NCBI RefSeq assembly: GCF_010882175.1
Contig: NZ_WKLH01000001.1
Coordinates: forward strand, 1,133,464-1,197,463
DNA: 64,000 nucleotides
Source: Mangrovibacterium lignilyticum
GTDB lineage: Bacteria > Bacteroidota > Bacteroidia > Bacteroidales > Prolixibacteraceae
Direction: 5' to 3'
Shown here: piece after piece, positions 15,993 to 24,077 of the stretch
Position numbering within the stretch: position 1 is the first letter of the stretch
Layout: every line of letters starts with the position of its first letter
Made by a program: the position numbers and the translations under genes
Notes under the pieces: model-generated
What the model saw: only the letters and a program-made list of their open reading frames with translations
The model's database searches: none
What the model was told of the DNA's origin: nothing

Positions 15993-17270
15993 CTATAACG
16001 GCATGCCAGCTAAAAGCAAATCTAAGGCTTGTTTAACTTCCTCCTGCGTAAAGGCGCAGTGTCCATACCGACCTAAAACGGGAAATTGGACTAACAGTTC
16101 CGGGAACGGGCTATTGGCCTGCACCTTTAAAGCGTAATCAATTTGATGTTGATACGTGGAAACATGATCAAACTCGGTATGCATGGTTAAAAGTGGCGTT
16201 GTTAAAAATCCGGTTGTTTCGTAGTTGTTCACATTCGCCATGGCCATGTCGTAGGTTTTCCGGAAAACCCGTTCAACCGTCAAATTCAACTTCCGGTCAT
16301 TATCCGACCCCTGGTATTCGCGCATCGGATATTTGTTGTTAAACGGATTTCCGCTTAAGCGTTCAATGGCATCGTTGGTTGCCTTAACAGGGAAACGCAA
16401 CACTTCGAGAATAGACCGGATGACATCTTCCGGAGACTCCTCCTGCATGTTAACCGGAATACGGGCACAAGCCAAAAATTGCCTTATGTTGTTTCCATTG
16501 TTGTAGAGGTAGTCATTCTGCAGCGCCTCAACCAAGGCCGCTGTCAACGAACCATCATTCCAGGCCTCCATTGTATGCTTGCTGACTCCTTTGGGACTTC
16601 CGAGATTAATGTCGTTAAAACTCGGTCCAAAGAAGTATTTAAATAAGACATGCGCATCGCCGTAATATTGCAACTGATTGTTGAAGTTACCGATCGGACA
16701 ACAGGTGGCAATTGCAGCCTGAAACAGATCCGGGTTTTGCTCGATCGTTAATACTGTGATTAAACCACCTTCGGAAACACCAACTAAAACAAGAGCGTTT
16801 GGTGGAAGATATTCAGCTGTGGGTTGCCCGAAAAAGGCATAAATGACCGAATGAAGTTGCTTGATATCATCAATGGCATCGAGCACAACCAAGCCATTGC
16901 TGCGGTAACTGGTTGTTGCATAACCGAGCGGGAGTGGTTGATTGTTCAGAATCAGCTCTTTTATTGGTATTCCTTCAATCTGATCGTTGGGCAAAGCAAT
17001 GGGCTGATCCGGATCGACATAACCATGGGCATAAACAATTAAAACGCGTTGCGGAAGAACATTCCAAGTCTCCGGGAGTGCGATTTCGTACAAAGCGCCA
17101 TCAGGAAGCATACCGGTCATTTCAACCTGTACCGTTCCATTTTTTAGTGTCGCAGACAGTTCATTTTCGGGTTCGATGAATTCATCCTGGCAACTATTCA
17201 AAAACAATGAAGCAATCAGGATCAAACATAGGCTGAAGATTTTCTCACATAGTCGGTTTTTTGTTTTCAT
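15993..17270 (-). CDS. alpha/beta-hydrolase lipoprotein
   Basis: The product has 425 residues. The N-terminus is a lipoprotein signal (ILIASLFLNSC, with the lipobox Cys at about residue 23). The core shows YAHGYVDPDQP (oxyanion strand) and LVGVSEGGLIT, the nucleophile elbow G-x-S-x-G; a late GHCAF probably supplies His. It is predicted to be a membrane-anchored secreted esterase or peptidase of unknown substrate. The frame extends to 17414, but the ATG at 17270 directly precedes the signal peptide. The next gene is divergent. Confidence 0.85.
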   Translation of the reverse strand: MKTKNRLCEKIFSLCLILIASLFLNSCQDEFIEPENELSATLKNGTVQVEMTGMLPDGALYEIALPETWNVLPQRVLIVYAHGYVDPDQPIALPNDQIEGIPIKELILNNQPLPLGYATTSYRSNGLVVLDAIDDIKQLHSVIYAFFGQPTAEYLPPNALVLVGVSEGGLITVLTIEQNPDLFQAAIATCCPIGNFNNQLQYYGDAHVLFKYFFGPSFNDINLGSPKGVSKHTMEAWNDGSLTAALVEALQNDYLYNNGNNIRQFLACARIPVNMQEESPEDVIRSILEVLRFPVKATNDAIERLSGNPFNNKYPMREYQGSDNDRKLNLTVERVFRKTYDMAMANVNNYETTGFLTTPLLTMHTEFDHVSTYQHQIDYALKVQANSPFPELLVQFPVLGRYGHCAFTQEEVKQALDLLLAGMPL

Positions 17271-17464
17271 AGCGTTGGTTTTATTAAATATCATGAGCAA
17301 TAACGGTATGATATGCACTACGAAAAGCTCGAAAACTTGGTTGCCGCTAACACTAAAAAACAAGCTCATTACCTTGAACGGTAAAGGAAGCCGAAGGAAT
17401 ACAGCAGGCAGCATAAATCAACACCCGTGAAACACATATATCCACTCGGGAACGATTCCGGCTT

Positions 17465-17481
17465 TGGCATCAATCTTGTTG
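17465..17481 (+). promoter_or_regulatory. sigma-54-like element upstream of 17523
   Basis: TGGCATCAATCTTGTT resembles the -24/-12 consensus TGGCAC-N5-TTGCW, but the -12 GC is GT. The 13-base core GGCATCAATCTTG is identical to that at 20058-20070 and lies at the same distance, 45 bp, from the start codon. Confidence 0.4.
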
Positions 17482-17522
17482 ATTTTCGAAAAATCGACAA
17501 CAAACCCCAAACACGAACACGC

Positions 17523-17921
17523 ATGCAAAAAACTATTCTGGTCCTGGCTTTCGCTCTTTTACTTTCAGTTTGTTTGCAAGCTCAAAACAGCACCCCTAAA
17601 GATCTCTCGGGCACCTGGTTTTTAAATTCCGGAACAGATACCCTGAACTTCGAACGTCAACTCGCCGACAGCACTTTTACGGAATGGCGGTTTAACAAAG
17701 ACACGGTAAGCATTGGCTCGGGCTATGTAATAACAATACAGTCGAAAAACGGCGAGTATCACCAGGCCGTCATTTTAAAAGAATTAGCTTATTACCAATG
17801 GACCTTGCTACCGGAAGGACCAGCTAAAGATCCGGTTCTTGAACTAACGGGCAAGGATGACTCGTTGCACTTTGAGTTGCTTTTTGTTGATCCGAAACGA
17901 ATGAAGCTGAGAAGAAAGTAA
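17523..17921 (+). CDS. small secreted protein (lipocalin-like)
   Basis: The product has 132 residues. A signal peptide ends at LLLSVCLQAQ, and the mature part begins NSTPKDLSGTWFLNSGTDTL. The LSGTW start and the following strands look like the small lipocalin-like or META-like folds common in Bacteroidota secreted proteins; no ligand can be predicted. The ATG at 17523 is chosen because the signal peptide begins there, although the frame opens at 17427. It shares an upstream element with the lipoprotein gene at 20115. Confidence 0.7.
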   Translation: MQKTILVLAFALLLSVCLQAQNSTPKDLSGTWFLNSGTDTLNFERQLADSTFTEWRFNKDTVSIGSGYVITIQSKNGEYHQAVILKELAYYQWTLLPEGPAKDPVLELTGKDDSLHFELLFVDPKRMKLRRK

Positions 17922-18039
17922 ACGTGCATTTTGCTTAACCTTCAGATACCTGCCAATGCTCCGGAACCAGGACGAAAAGCCACATTGTTCCTACTCCCCA
18001 ACTTTTTCTACCTTTAGCCTCAAATTTAGAAACACGCAA

Positions 18040-18480
18040 ATGGACTATATCTTCGAATTACCGTTTAAAGTTCGCGACTACGAGTGCGATTTACAGGGCA
18101 TCGTGAACAACTCCGTTTATCAGAATTATTTGGAACATACCCGTCATGAGTTCCTCGAGAACATTGGATTGAGTTTTGCAGAGATGCACGATAATGGGAT
18201 CGACGCTGTTGTTTTTCGGGTCGAACTGGATTATAGGCTTCCCCTGAAAAGTGGTGATCAATTTGTGGTTAAACTGAATGTGGCCCGCGAAGGCAAACTG
18301 AAGTTTATTTTCCTGCAGGATATTTACCGGCTGTCGGATATGAAGTTGATGCTGAAAGGAAAAATCATTTCCACAACCATAAGTGCTGAGAGCGGTCGCC
18401 CGGTATTCTCACAACAATTAGCCGATGTATTCGACCGCTATATCTCGGAACAAATCAAATTGAATGCCTTCCAAAGCTAA
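18040..18480 (+). CDS. 4HBT-family acyl-CoA thioesterase
   Basis: The product has 146 residues with a single hot-dog fold. The N-terminal motif VRDYECDLQGIVNNSVYQNY contains the Asp and the GIVNN turn of 4-hydroxybenzoyl-CoA thioesterase (YbgC-like) enzymes, followed by EHTRHEFL. It probably hydrolyses an acyl-CoA in the cytoplasm. The ATG at 18040 gives the family's usual length; a near match TACCTTTA lies 25 bp upstream at 18009-18016, with TTG at 17985. Confidence 0.88.
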   Translation: MDYIFELPFKVRDYECDLQGIVNNSVYQNYLEHTRHEFLENIGLSFAEMHDNGIDAVVFRVELDYRLPLKSGDQFVVKLNVAREGKLKFIFLQDIYRLSDMKLMLKGKIISTTISAESGRPVFSQQLADVFDRYISEQIKLNAFQS

Positions 18481-18637
18481 AATTGAACGGAACGACCCTT
18501 TTGTAAAAATATCCTGTCGGTAAAAAATCCGATTCTGTCCGTGAAATGTTTCAAACCATCGATTATTCACCCAAAAGATGAATTTGGTGTACGATAATTG
18601 CAAGTGTGAAAGCATGAACAATTAAAAATCGAAGGTT

Positions 18638-19279
18638 ATGAGAACAAACATCATTTTGCTTACGGCCGCTTTAGTTATAGCATCGGTAAGCGTAAACGCA
18701 CAAAGTAGGAACGACAAGAATAGCAACAGAAGTAGCAAACAAACTACAAACACCCGAAAAAGCAGCACCGAATCAGCAACAAGTTCACGAACAATTACAG
18801 TTCAATCTCAACCGGCAAAAGCTTTAAACCAGGTGAGCCGGTCTCAGGTGAGTTATAAAAAAACAACGCCTAAGGTCGTTGCTGTTCGCACTCAGAATCG
18901 GTCGAATATGAAGACCGTGAAACACAACAACAAGGACTTCTATTACGAATCGGGAATCTATTACCGAAAGTATAACGACAACTATATAAAAGTCGCTCCT
19001 CCCGTTGGGCTAAGCATTCAGTTGTTACCTCAGGGTTCCGTTCGCATTGCGATCAATAACCGGAACGTCTTCTATTTTGAAGGTGTGTTTTACCAACAGT
19101 CGAATAATGGTTACGTGGTTGAGACACCACCTGTCGGAGCCATTGTTGATGCCCTTCCGGCTGATTACGAAAGAGTAGAACTCAACGGATTGCTCTATTA
19201 CGAATACAACGGCATTTTATACAGCCGCGTCCGCTACGACAGTGATCGCGCCTACCAGGTAGTTGGCTACCTCGAATAG
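18638..19279 (+). CDS. DUF6515-family secreted protein
   Basis: The product has 213 residues. A signal peptide (LTAALVIASVSVNAQ) is followed by a Ser/Thr/Asn-rich linker to about residue 95, then repeated units FYYESGIYYRKYNDNYIKV, APPVG and LP, YFEGVFYQQSNNGYVVETPP, and a third degenerate unit. These Tyr-rich beta repeats are typical of DUF6515. The function is unknown; it is probably periplasmic or at the cell surface. A terminator follows at 19311. Confidence 0.85.
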   Translation: MRTNIILLTAALVIASVSVNAQSRNDKNSNRSSKQTTNTRKSSTESATSSRTITVQSQPAKALNQVSRSQVSYKKTTPKVVAVRTQNRSNMKTVKHNNKDFYYESGIYYRKYNDNYIKVAPPVGLSIQLLPQGSVRIAINNRNVFYFEGVFYQQSNNGYVVETPPVGAIVDALPADYERVELNGLLYYEYNGILYSRVRYDSDRAYQVVGYLE

Positions 19280-19310
19280 CCATCCAGCAATTAAACAACA
19301 ACAGAAACCA

Positions 19311-19343
19311 AAGCACTTGGCCCTCCAGCCAGGTGCTTTTGCT
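19311..19343 (+). terminator. terminator of the DUF6515 gene
   Basis: The stem AAGCACTTGGC pairs with GCCAGGTGCTT (one G-T pair) and is followed by TTTTGCTTTT. Confidence 0.8.
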
Positions 19344-19437
19344 TTTACCGGCCTCCTGCAGGCTCTTTTCTCCGCCGAATCCAGACCTTCTTCTTTCAAA
19401 CTTAAAGGCAAAACAGATAAATCCGTATATTGAATGC

Positions 19438-19995
19438 GTGACTGATTCAAAACTCAATATTGAACGGATAAAACCGGAAGAGCTTAGCGACCTGCAAGCC
19501 ATTTGCAAAACAACCTTCATCGAGACTTTTGCCCACCAAAATACCACGGAAGACATGGAGCTTTATCTGCAGTTGAATTTCAATGCAGAACGTTTAACCG
19601 AAGAAATCAGCAATCCGGAATCGGAATTTTACGGTGCCCGAAAAGACGGTGCAATTGCCGGTTATTTAAAACTCAACTTTGGTCAGGCTCAAAATGAATT
19701 AAGAGACCAAAATGGGCTGGAGATTGAGCGAATTTATGTTTTAAAGAAATTCCAGGGAAAGCAAATTGGACAATCGCTTTACCAAAAAGCCTGTGCCGTT
19801 GCCCAAGCCAGGCAAGCTTCTTTTATCTGGTTGGGTGTTTGGGAAAAGAATTTCAAAGCACAACACTTTTATAAAAAGAACGGCTTCGTGGCCTTCAGCC
19901 AACACCTCTTTATTCTAGGTGAAGATGAACAAGTTGACATCCTGATGAAACGTTCTCTCCCGATAGATCCTGCCAAGCCGGCTAACCGATTTTAG
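19438..19995 (+). CDS. GNAT-family N-acetyltransferase
   Basis: The product has about 185 residues from the GTG at 19438. GNAT features are IERIKPEELSDLQAICKTTF at the start, the acetyl-CoA-binding IERIYVLKKFQGKQIGQSL (motif A, Q/R-x-x-G-x-G/A) and the C-terminal FYKKNGFVAFSQH. The frame is open from 19333 within the preceding terminator, so the later start is used; no ATG is available before residue 40. The substrate is unknown. Confidence 0.85.
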   Translation: MTDSKLNIERIKPEELSDLQAICKTTFIETFAHQNTTEDMELYLQLNFNAERLTEEISNPESEFYGARKDGAIAGYLKLNFGQAQNELRDQNGLEIERIYVLKKFQGKQIGQSLYQKACAVAQARQASFIWLGVWEKNFKAQHFYKKNGFVAFSQHLFILGEDEQVDILMKRSLPIDPAKPANRF

Positions 19996-20055
19996 GCAGC
20001 GCAATCATCCCTTCCTCAACCACCCATCAAACTCTTTAACCAAATAAAAACCATT

Positions 20056-20072
20056 CTGGCATCAATCTTGCG
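20056..20072 (+). promoter_or_regulatory. sigma-54-like promoter upstream of 20115
   Basis: CTGGCATCAATCTTGCG fits YTGGCAC-N5-TTGCW, with GG and GC exactly 12 bases apart (20058 and 20070). A TATCTTTG box (20073-20080) follows, but it has no TTG at N19. Confidence 0.5.
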
Positions 20073-20114
20073 TATCTTTGATTCAGAATATCAGAAATCC
20101 TTAAATATCATCTT

Positions 20115-20666
20115 ATGAAAACAATCTCAAAACTTCTAATGATTCTTTCTGTCGCCTTTCTGGTTTCCTGCCAAGGAGATCCCGGACCAATGGGACCTGC
20201 GGGATATGACGGACAGGACGGACAGGACGGAACAAACATCCTGGGTATCGTCTTCGAAACAGATGCCTATAACTTTAGCTTTTCGAATGATTTTCTGCTG
20301 TATTATGCGTTCCCGAACGATGTGGAAATTTATGACACCGATATTGTTGTGGTTTATGTTCTTTGGGAACAGGACAATGGATTGGATGTGTGGCGGGCAT
20401 TGCCTCAATCGGTTTTCTTTAATGAAGGCACGATGATGTACAATTTCGATTATACGGCGGGAGATGTCCAGATTTTCATTGATGGAACCATGGACCCAAA
20501 TCTCTTACCTTCGGGATATACAGACGATCAGATCTTCAGAATCGTGGTATTACCGGCTGATTGGTACAATAACAAATCGGTGGATTTGAATGACTACAAT
20601 GCCGTGATGAAAGCGCTGAATAAAGAGGTTGAACCGGTTAAAGGAGTTCAGCTCTATAAAAGATAG
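20115..20666 (+). CDS. lipoprotein with a short collagen-like segment
   Basis: The product has 183 residues. The signal ends in SVAFLVSC (lipobox), immediately followed by a collagen-like GDPGPMGPAGYDGQDGQDG stretch of G-x-y triplets and then a beta-rich domain with no family recognised (IFRIVVLPADWYNN near the end). This plan, a lipoprotein with a few Gly-x-y repeats and a globular domain, is frequent in Bacteroidota, and the role is unknown. A strong terminator follows at 20705. Confidence 0.8.
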   Translation: MKTISKLLMILSVAFLVSCQGDPGPMGPAGYDGQDGQDGTNILGIVFETDAYNFSFSNDFLLYYAFPNDVEIYDTDIVVVYVLWEQDNGLDVWRALPQSVFFNEGTMMYNFDYTAGDVQIFIDGTMDPNLLPSGYTDDQIFRIVVLPADWYNNKSVDLNDYNAVMKALNKEVEPVKGVQLYKR

Positions 20667-20704
20667 CTATCTATCGGTTACCTCAAGGGTAGCCAATAAG
20701 ACCC

Positions 20705-20744
20705 AAAAGATGACATTCTCAGCTAAGAATGTCATCTTTTTTTT
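20705..20744 (+). terminator. terminator of the collagen-like lipoprotein gene
   Basis: A perfect 15-bp stem (20705-20719 with 20726-20740), a 6-nt loop and a T8 tract. Confidence 0.92.
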
Positions 20745-20880
20745 ACCCATCACCCATCATCCATCCCGTTTATTCCATCTCCGTAAATATTTCAATTACA
20801 CCTACTAACTATTTCAGGATTAAGTCGTAGTAATTAAGACATAAATGTCTCTTTTTGGATGTTTACCTAATCCCTTTGCT

Positions 20881-23313
20881 ATGATTGAAAAGAACTTTCA
20901 ACCCTCCAACCTCCTTTTTACAATGACTTTATTACTGTCTTCAACACTGGCCCAGGCACAAATCCAGGGATCGGTGCGCGACACGACTGAACTCCCGGTT
21001 CCTTTTGCCAATGTTCTGCTTCTAAATCAAGCCGACTCAACAGTTGCTGTCGGAGTAATGGCCACCGAAGAAGGAACCTACAACATTAGCAACTTTACCC
21101 CGGGAAGCTACCTCATCGGTGTTAGCCTGATTGGATATGAACCGGCTTATTCCAAGCCTTTTATGATTAAAAGCTCCAATGAACACATCCATCGAAACCC
21201 CATGTACATGCGTTCCAACTCAAAGCAAATTGAGGACGTAAATGTTGTCGCCAAAAAGCCGATTTACGAACTGCAGATCGACCGGATGGTGGTGAACGTT
21301 GAAAACAGTATTACATCGAGTGGGAATACGGCCCTTGAAGTGTTGGAAAAATCGCCCGGCGTCATCGTCGACCGGCAAAACAACAGCATCTCGCTGGCCG
21401 GGAAAAGCGGGGTGATGATTATTCTGAACGGCAAGCAAACCCGCATGCCGATAGAAGCCGCTATGCAAATGCTGGATGGCATGAATGCCGAGAATGTCAA
21501 AAAGATTGAGCTGATCACCACGCCCCCCGCCAAATACGAAGCGGAAGGAAATGCCGGGATTATAAACATCGTACTGAAGAAGCATGAAGATTTTGGCACC
21601 AACGGCTCTTTCTCACTGGGCGCAGGTGTTGCCAAACGGGAAAAAATGAACGCCAGCCTCAACCTGAATCATCACATGGATAAAGTCAACTTTTACGGAA
21701 CCTATAATGTCAATTACAACAACTTGTTTCACCAAATCGACTCCTACAGAAGATACCTGCAGGATGATCAAGTCAACGAGACAGAAGCCAGCAGCTACAG
21801 GGATGCCATTCGGCTGTTTCAGAATATCCGGATGGGTTTTGATTATACCATCAGCAGTAAAACAACCCTCAGCGTATTGACAAACGGATACGTCAGTGGC
21901 TGGGACATGGATGCGGTTAATGACATTCTGTATATGACAAGCGGAACGACAACCAAAACTTCGGTAATGGATAATCAGGAAACCAATAAATGGTACCATG
22001 CCATGGGCAACATCAACCTGCAGCATCATTTTAAAGAAGAAGAAACATTGGATATCAATTTCGATTACCTGAACTATTACAACGATAACCCTTCAAACTA
22101 TGACTCGCAGGTTACCGATAACATGGGACAAACAACGTCGGAAATAATTGAAATTGAAAAGACGACGCCCATTGATATTCTCGTAGGATCATTGGACTAC
22201 TCCAACCAGGTTAATACGGATTTCAAAATTGAAGCCGGAACGAAAATTACCTACACCTTATTTGAGAATGATGTTGCTGTTCGCTACCTGGAATCTGGGG
22301 GATGGACTTACGATCCGGAACTGACCAACAAATACAGCATGGATGAGAACATCATGGCCCTATATACTTCTGTTAGTTATAAAATTGCAAAGAACACCAG
22401 TTTTGTCGGGGGCTTGCGCTACGAATACATGAACTCGGTTTTGGACTCGGAAACTGAAAAAGGAATTGTCGATTTACACTACGGCGAATTCTTCCCCACC
22501 CTTTTCCTGTCGCAGAAGCTCGATGATAAAAATACACTGCAGGCGTCGTACAGTCGCCGGATCAATCGTCCAAGTTTCAACCAACTGGCGCCTTTTTTAA
22601 TCATGAATACTCCCCAGAGCTTTATTTCAGGAAATGTGAATTTGCTGCCTGCATTCAGCAACATTTATAAAATCGAGTACCAATTTAAATCGGCGATGCT
22701 TTCGGTGGCTTATACCGATACCAAAGATGCCATTTCCCGGTTTGCTCCAAAAAACAGTGAAGACGGCGAAAAACAATATTTCTTTTCCCGGAATATCGAC
22801 AAGAGTCAGACAATGTCGGCCACCTTAGCCATTCCGATCACTATTACATCGTGGTGGAAAATGCAGAACAACCTGATTTGGACCAAGCAGAAAGTCGACA
22901 CGGAATACGATGGAACGGAGTATAAAATCGATCAGGATAACTACCGGATTACAAGTAACCAAAGCTTCTCCTTGTCAAAACGCCTGTCTGCAGAGATATC
23001 CTGTTTCTATAACTCAAAATCAATTTGGGGAATTTACGAGAGCATGGCTTTCGGCCGCGTGGATGCAGGTCTGCAATGGAAACTGAAAAACGAGAACAGC
23101 AGGTTTAATCTCAACATCAGCGATATTTTCAAAACCAATATTTACCGGAGTGTCGCCAGCTTGCCGGAGTTAAATATTTACAACCGGTGGCGCCTAGACT
23201 TTGAGCCCCGTGTCTTCCGTCTGACCTTCACCCAGAACTTCGGAAATGGTGCTGTAAAAACAAGCCATCGAACTACCGGTTCTGAAGAAGAACAGAATCG
23301 TGTTAATCCTTAA
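20881..23313 (+). CDS. TonB-dependent receptor-like outer-membrane protein (PF14905 type)
   Basis: The product has about 810 residues. A signal peptide (FTMTLLLSSTLAQA) precedes a carboxypeptidase-regulatory-like domain (IQGSVRDTTELPVPFANVLL, about 22-105) and a plug domain (NTALEVLEKSPGVIVDRQNN, IELITTPPAKYEAEGNAGI, about 125-230). The rest is an outer-membrane beta-barrel of the family found with such receptors. No SusD partner is next to it, so it is probably not a glycan importer of the Sus kind. The start could be the ATG at 20845; 20881 is chosen because the signal peptide begins there. Confidence 0.85.
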   Translation: MIEKNFQPSNLLFTMTLLLSSTLAQAQIQGSVRDTTELPVPFANVLLLNQADSTVAVGVMATEEGTYNISNFTPGSYLIGVSLIGYEPAYSKPFMIKSSNEHIHRNPMYMRSNSKQIEDVNVVAKKPIYELQIDRMVVNVENSITSSGNTALEVLEKSPGVIVDRQNNSISLAGKSGVMIILNGKQTRMPIEAAMQMLDGMNAENVKKIELITTPPAKYEAEGNAGIINIVLKKHEDFGTNGSFSLGAGVAKREKMNASLNLNHHMDKVNFYGTYNVNYNNLFHQIDSYRRYLQDDQVNETEASSYRDAIRLFQNIRMGFDYTISSKTTLSVLTNGYVSGWDMDAVNDILYMTSGTTTKTSVMDNQETNKWYHAMGNINLQHHFKEEETLDINFDYLNYYNDNPSNYDSQVTDNMGQTTSEIIEIEKTTPIDILVGSLDYSNQVNTDFKIEAGTKITYTLFENDVAVRYLESGGWTYDPELTNKYSMDENIMALYTSVSYKIAKNTSFVGGLRYEYMNSVLDSETEKGIVDLHYGEFFPTLFLSQKLDDKNTLQASYSRRINRPSFNQLAPFLIMNTPQSFISGNVNLLPAFSNIYKIEYQFKSAMLSVAYTDTKDAISRFAPKNSEDGEKQYFFSRNIDKSQTMSATLAIPITITSWWKMQNNLIWTKQKVDTEYDGTEYKIDQDNYRITSNQSFSLSKRLSAEISCFYNSKSIWGIYESMAFGRVDAGLQWKLKNENSRFNLNISDIFKTNIYRSVASLPELNIYNRWRLDFEPRVFRLTFTQNFGNGAVKTSHRTTGSEEEQNRVNP

Positions 23314-23343
23314 TAATACAGGTTGCCGAGTGCCAACAACAAA

Positions 23344-23371
23344 AAAAAGATGGTCGCTACCATCCTTTTCT
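23344..23371 (+). terminator. terminator of the receptor gene
   Basis: A short GATGGT/ACCATC stem with CGCT loop, preceded by A8 and followed by CTTTTC, 30 bp after the receptor stop. Confidence 0.6.
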
Positions 23372-23419
23372 CCTAACCAAATCCTATCTCTATGAAAAAA
23401 AACTACTTATTACTTTGCG

Positions 23420-23572
23420 TCTTGTACCATACAAAGATACCGCAGACTTCCGTTAACGCCTGCCAAGGAGTGTTAAAGAATCTTATGGATTGAAAAGCGG
23501 CGCAACTGTTCCCCGCAATCGCTGTTCGTACCTATCGATAAAGGTTGATTGGAGTCAGAGAGTTGGCCGTCC
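23420..23572 (+). ncRNA. cobalamin-riboswitch-like RNA, no downstream gene
   Basis: Two conserved boxes of the cobalamin riboswitch are visible in the right order. GCGCAACTGTTCCCCGCAA (23500-23518) resembles the core CCCCGCAACTGT region, and GGAGTCAGAGAGTTGGCC (23551-23568) resembles the 3' box GAGTCAGGAGACCTGCC. GCCAA at 23462-23466 can pair with TTGGC at 23563-23567 to close the structure, and AGCG (23496) pairs with CGCT (23520). The GGGAA-GGTG part is weak (AGAATCTTATGGATT). A near-consensus -7 (TTACTTTG, 23410-23417) lies just upstream. No plus-strand gene follows before the tRNA genes. Confidence 0.45.
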
Positions 23573-23654
23573 CGGGAGTAGATCAAAGCTGCTTCACTGA
23601 GATTCGGTAGTTATTATTACACAGCAGATGTGATCGGAATAGCTACAAAAACAA

Positions 23655-23683
23655 AAAAGCACCTCAGAAAACTGAAGTGTTTT
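23655..23683 (-). terminator. terminator of the tRNA Gly-Leu-Gly operon
   Basis: An 11-bp stem with one mismatch (GCACCTCAG with CTGAAGTGT) and an AAAA loop. On the minus strand it is followed by TTTTTTGTTTTTG. It lies 8 bp 3' of the last tRNA and could also stop plus-strand transcripts from the riboswitch-like region. Confidence 0.75.
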
Positions 23684-23691
23684 GACTTTGG

Positions 23692-23764
<73 letters not shown>

Positions 23765-23786
23765 AAAAATCAAAAAGTATAAAAAG

Positions 23787-23870
23787 TACCCGGAGCGGGA
23801 CTTGAACCCGCACGATCATAATGATCATTGGATTTTAAGTCCAACGTGTCTACCATTCCACCATCCGGGC
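23787..23870 (-). tRNA. tRNA-Leu (TAA)
   Basis: An 84-nt class II tRNA with a long variable arm. The acceptor is GCCCGGA pairing with TCCGGGT, and the anticodon loop is CTTAAAA with anticodon TAA. CCA is not encoded. It sits between the two tRNA-Gly genes. Confidence 0.96.
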
Positions 23871-23881
23871 ATCCTGGATGG

Positions 23882-23954
<73 letters not shown>

Positions 23955-24000
23955 AAATATACTTTTTAGAACTCTGCTATGCCTTTCGGAAACAGCGATG

Positions 24001-24030
24001 CAAATATATTGCTAATTTTTTTTTATCCAA
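24001..24030 (-). promoter_or_regulatory. promoter of the tRNA Gly-Leu-Gly operon
   Basis: The minus strand reads TTG (24030-24028), 19 bases, TATATTTG (24008-24001): a perfect TTG-N19-TAnnTTTG, 46 bp upstream of the first tRNA. Confidence 0.8.
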
Positions 24031-24077
24031 AAATAAATCTCACATTTTAAAATCTATTTTTCGAGACGTCCCGAAAG

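Noticed and set aside
23392-23493. Mini-frame of 33 codons starting MKKNYLLLCVL
   Set aside because: It looks like the start of a signal peptide but stops inside the riboswitch-like region; more likely chance.
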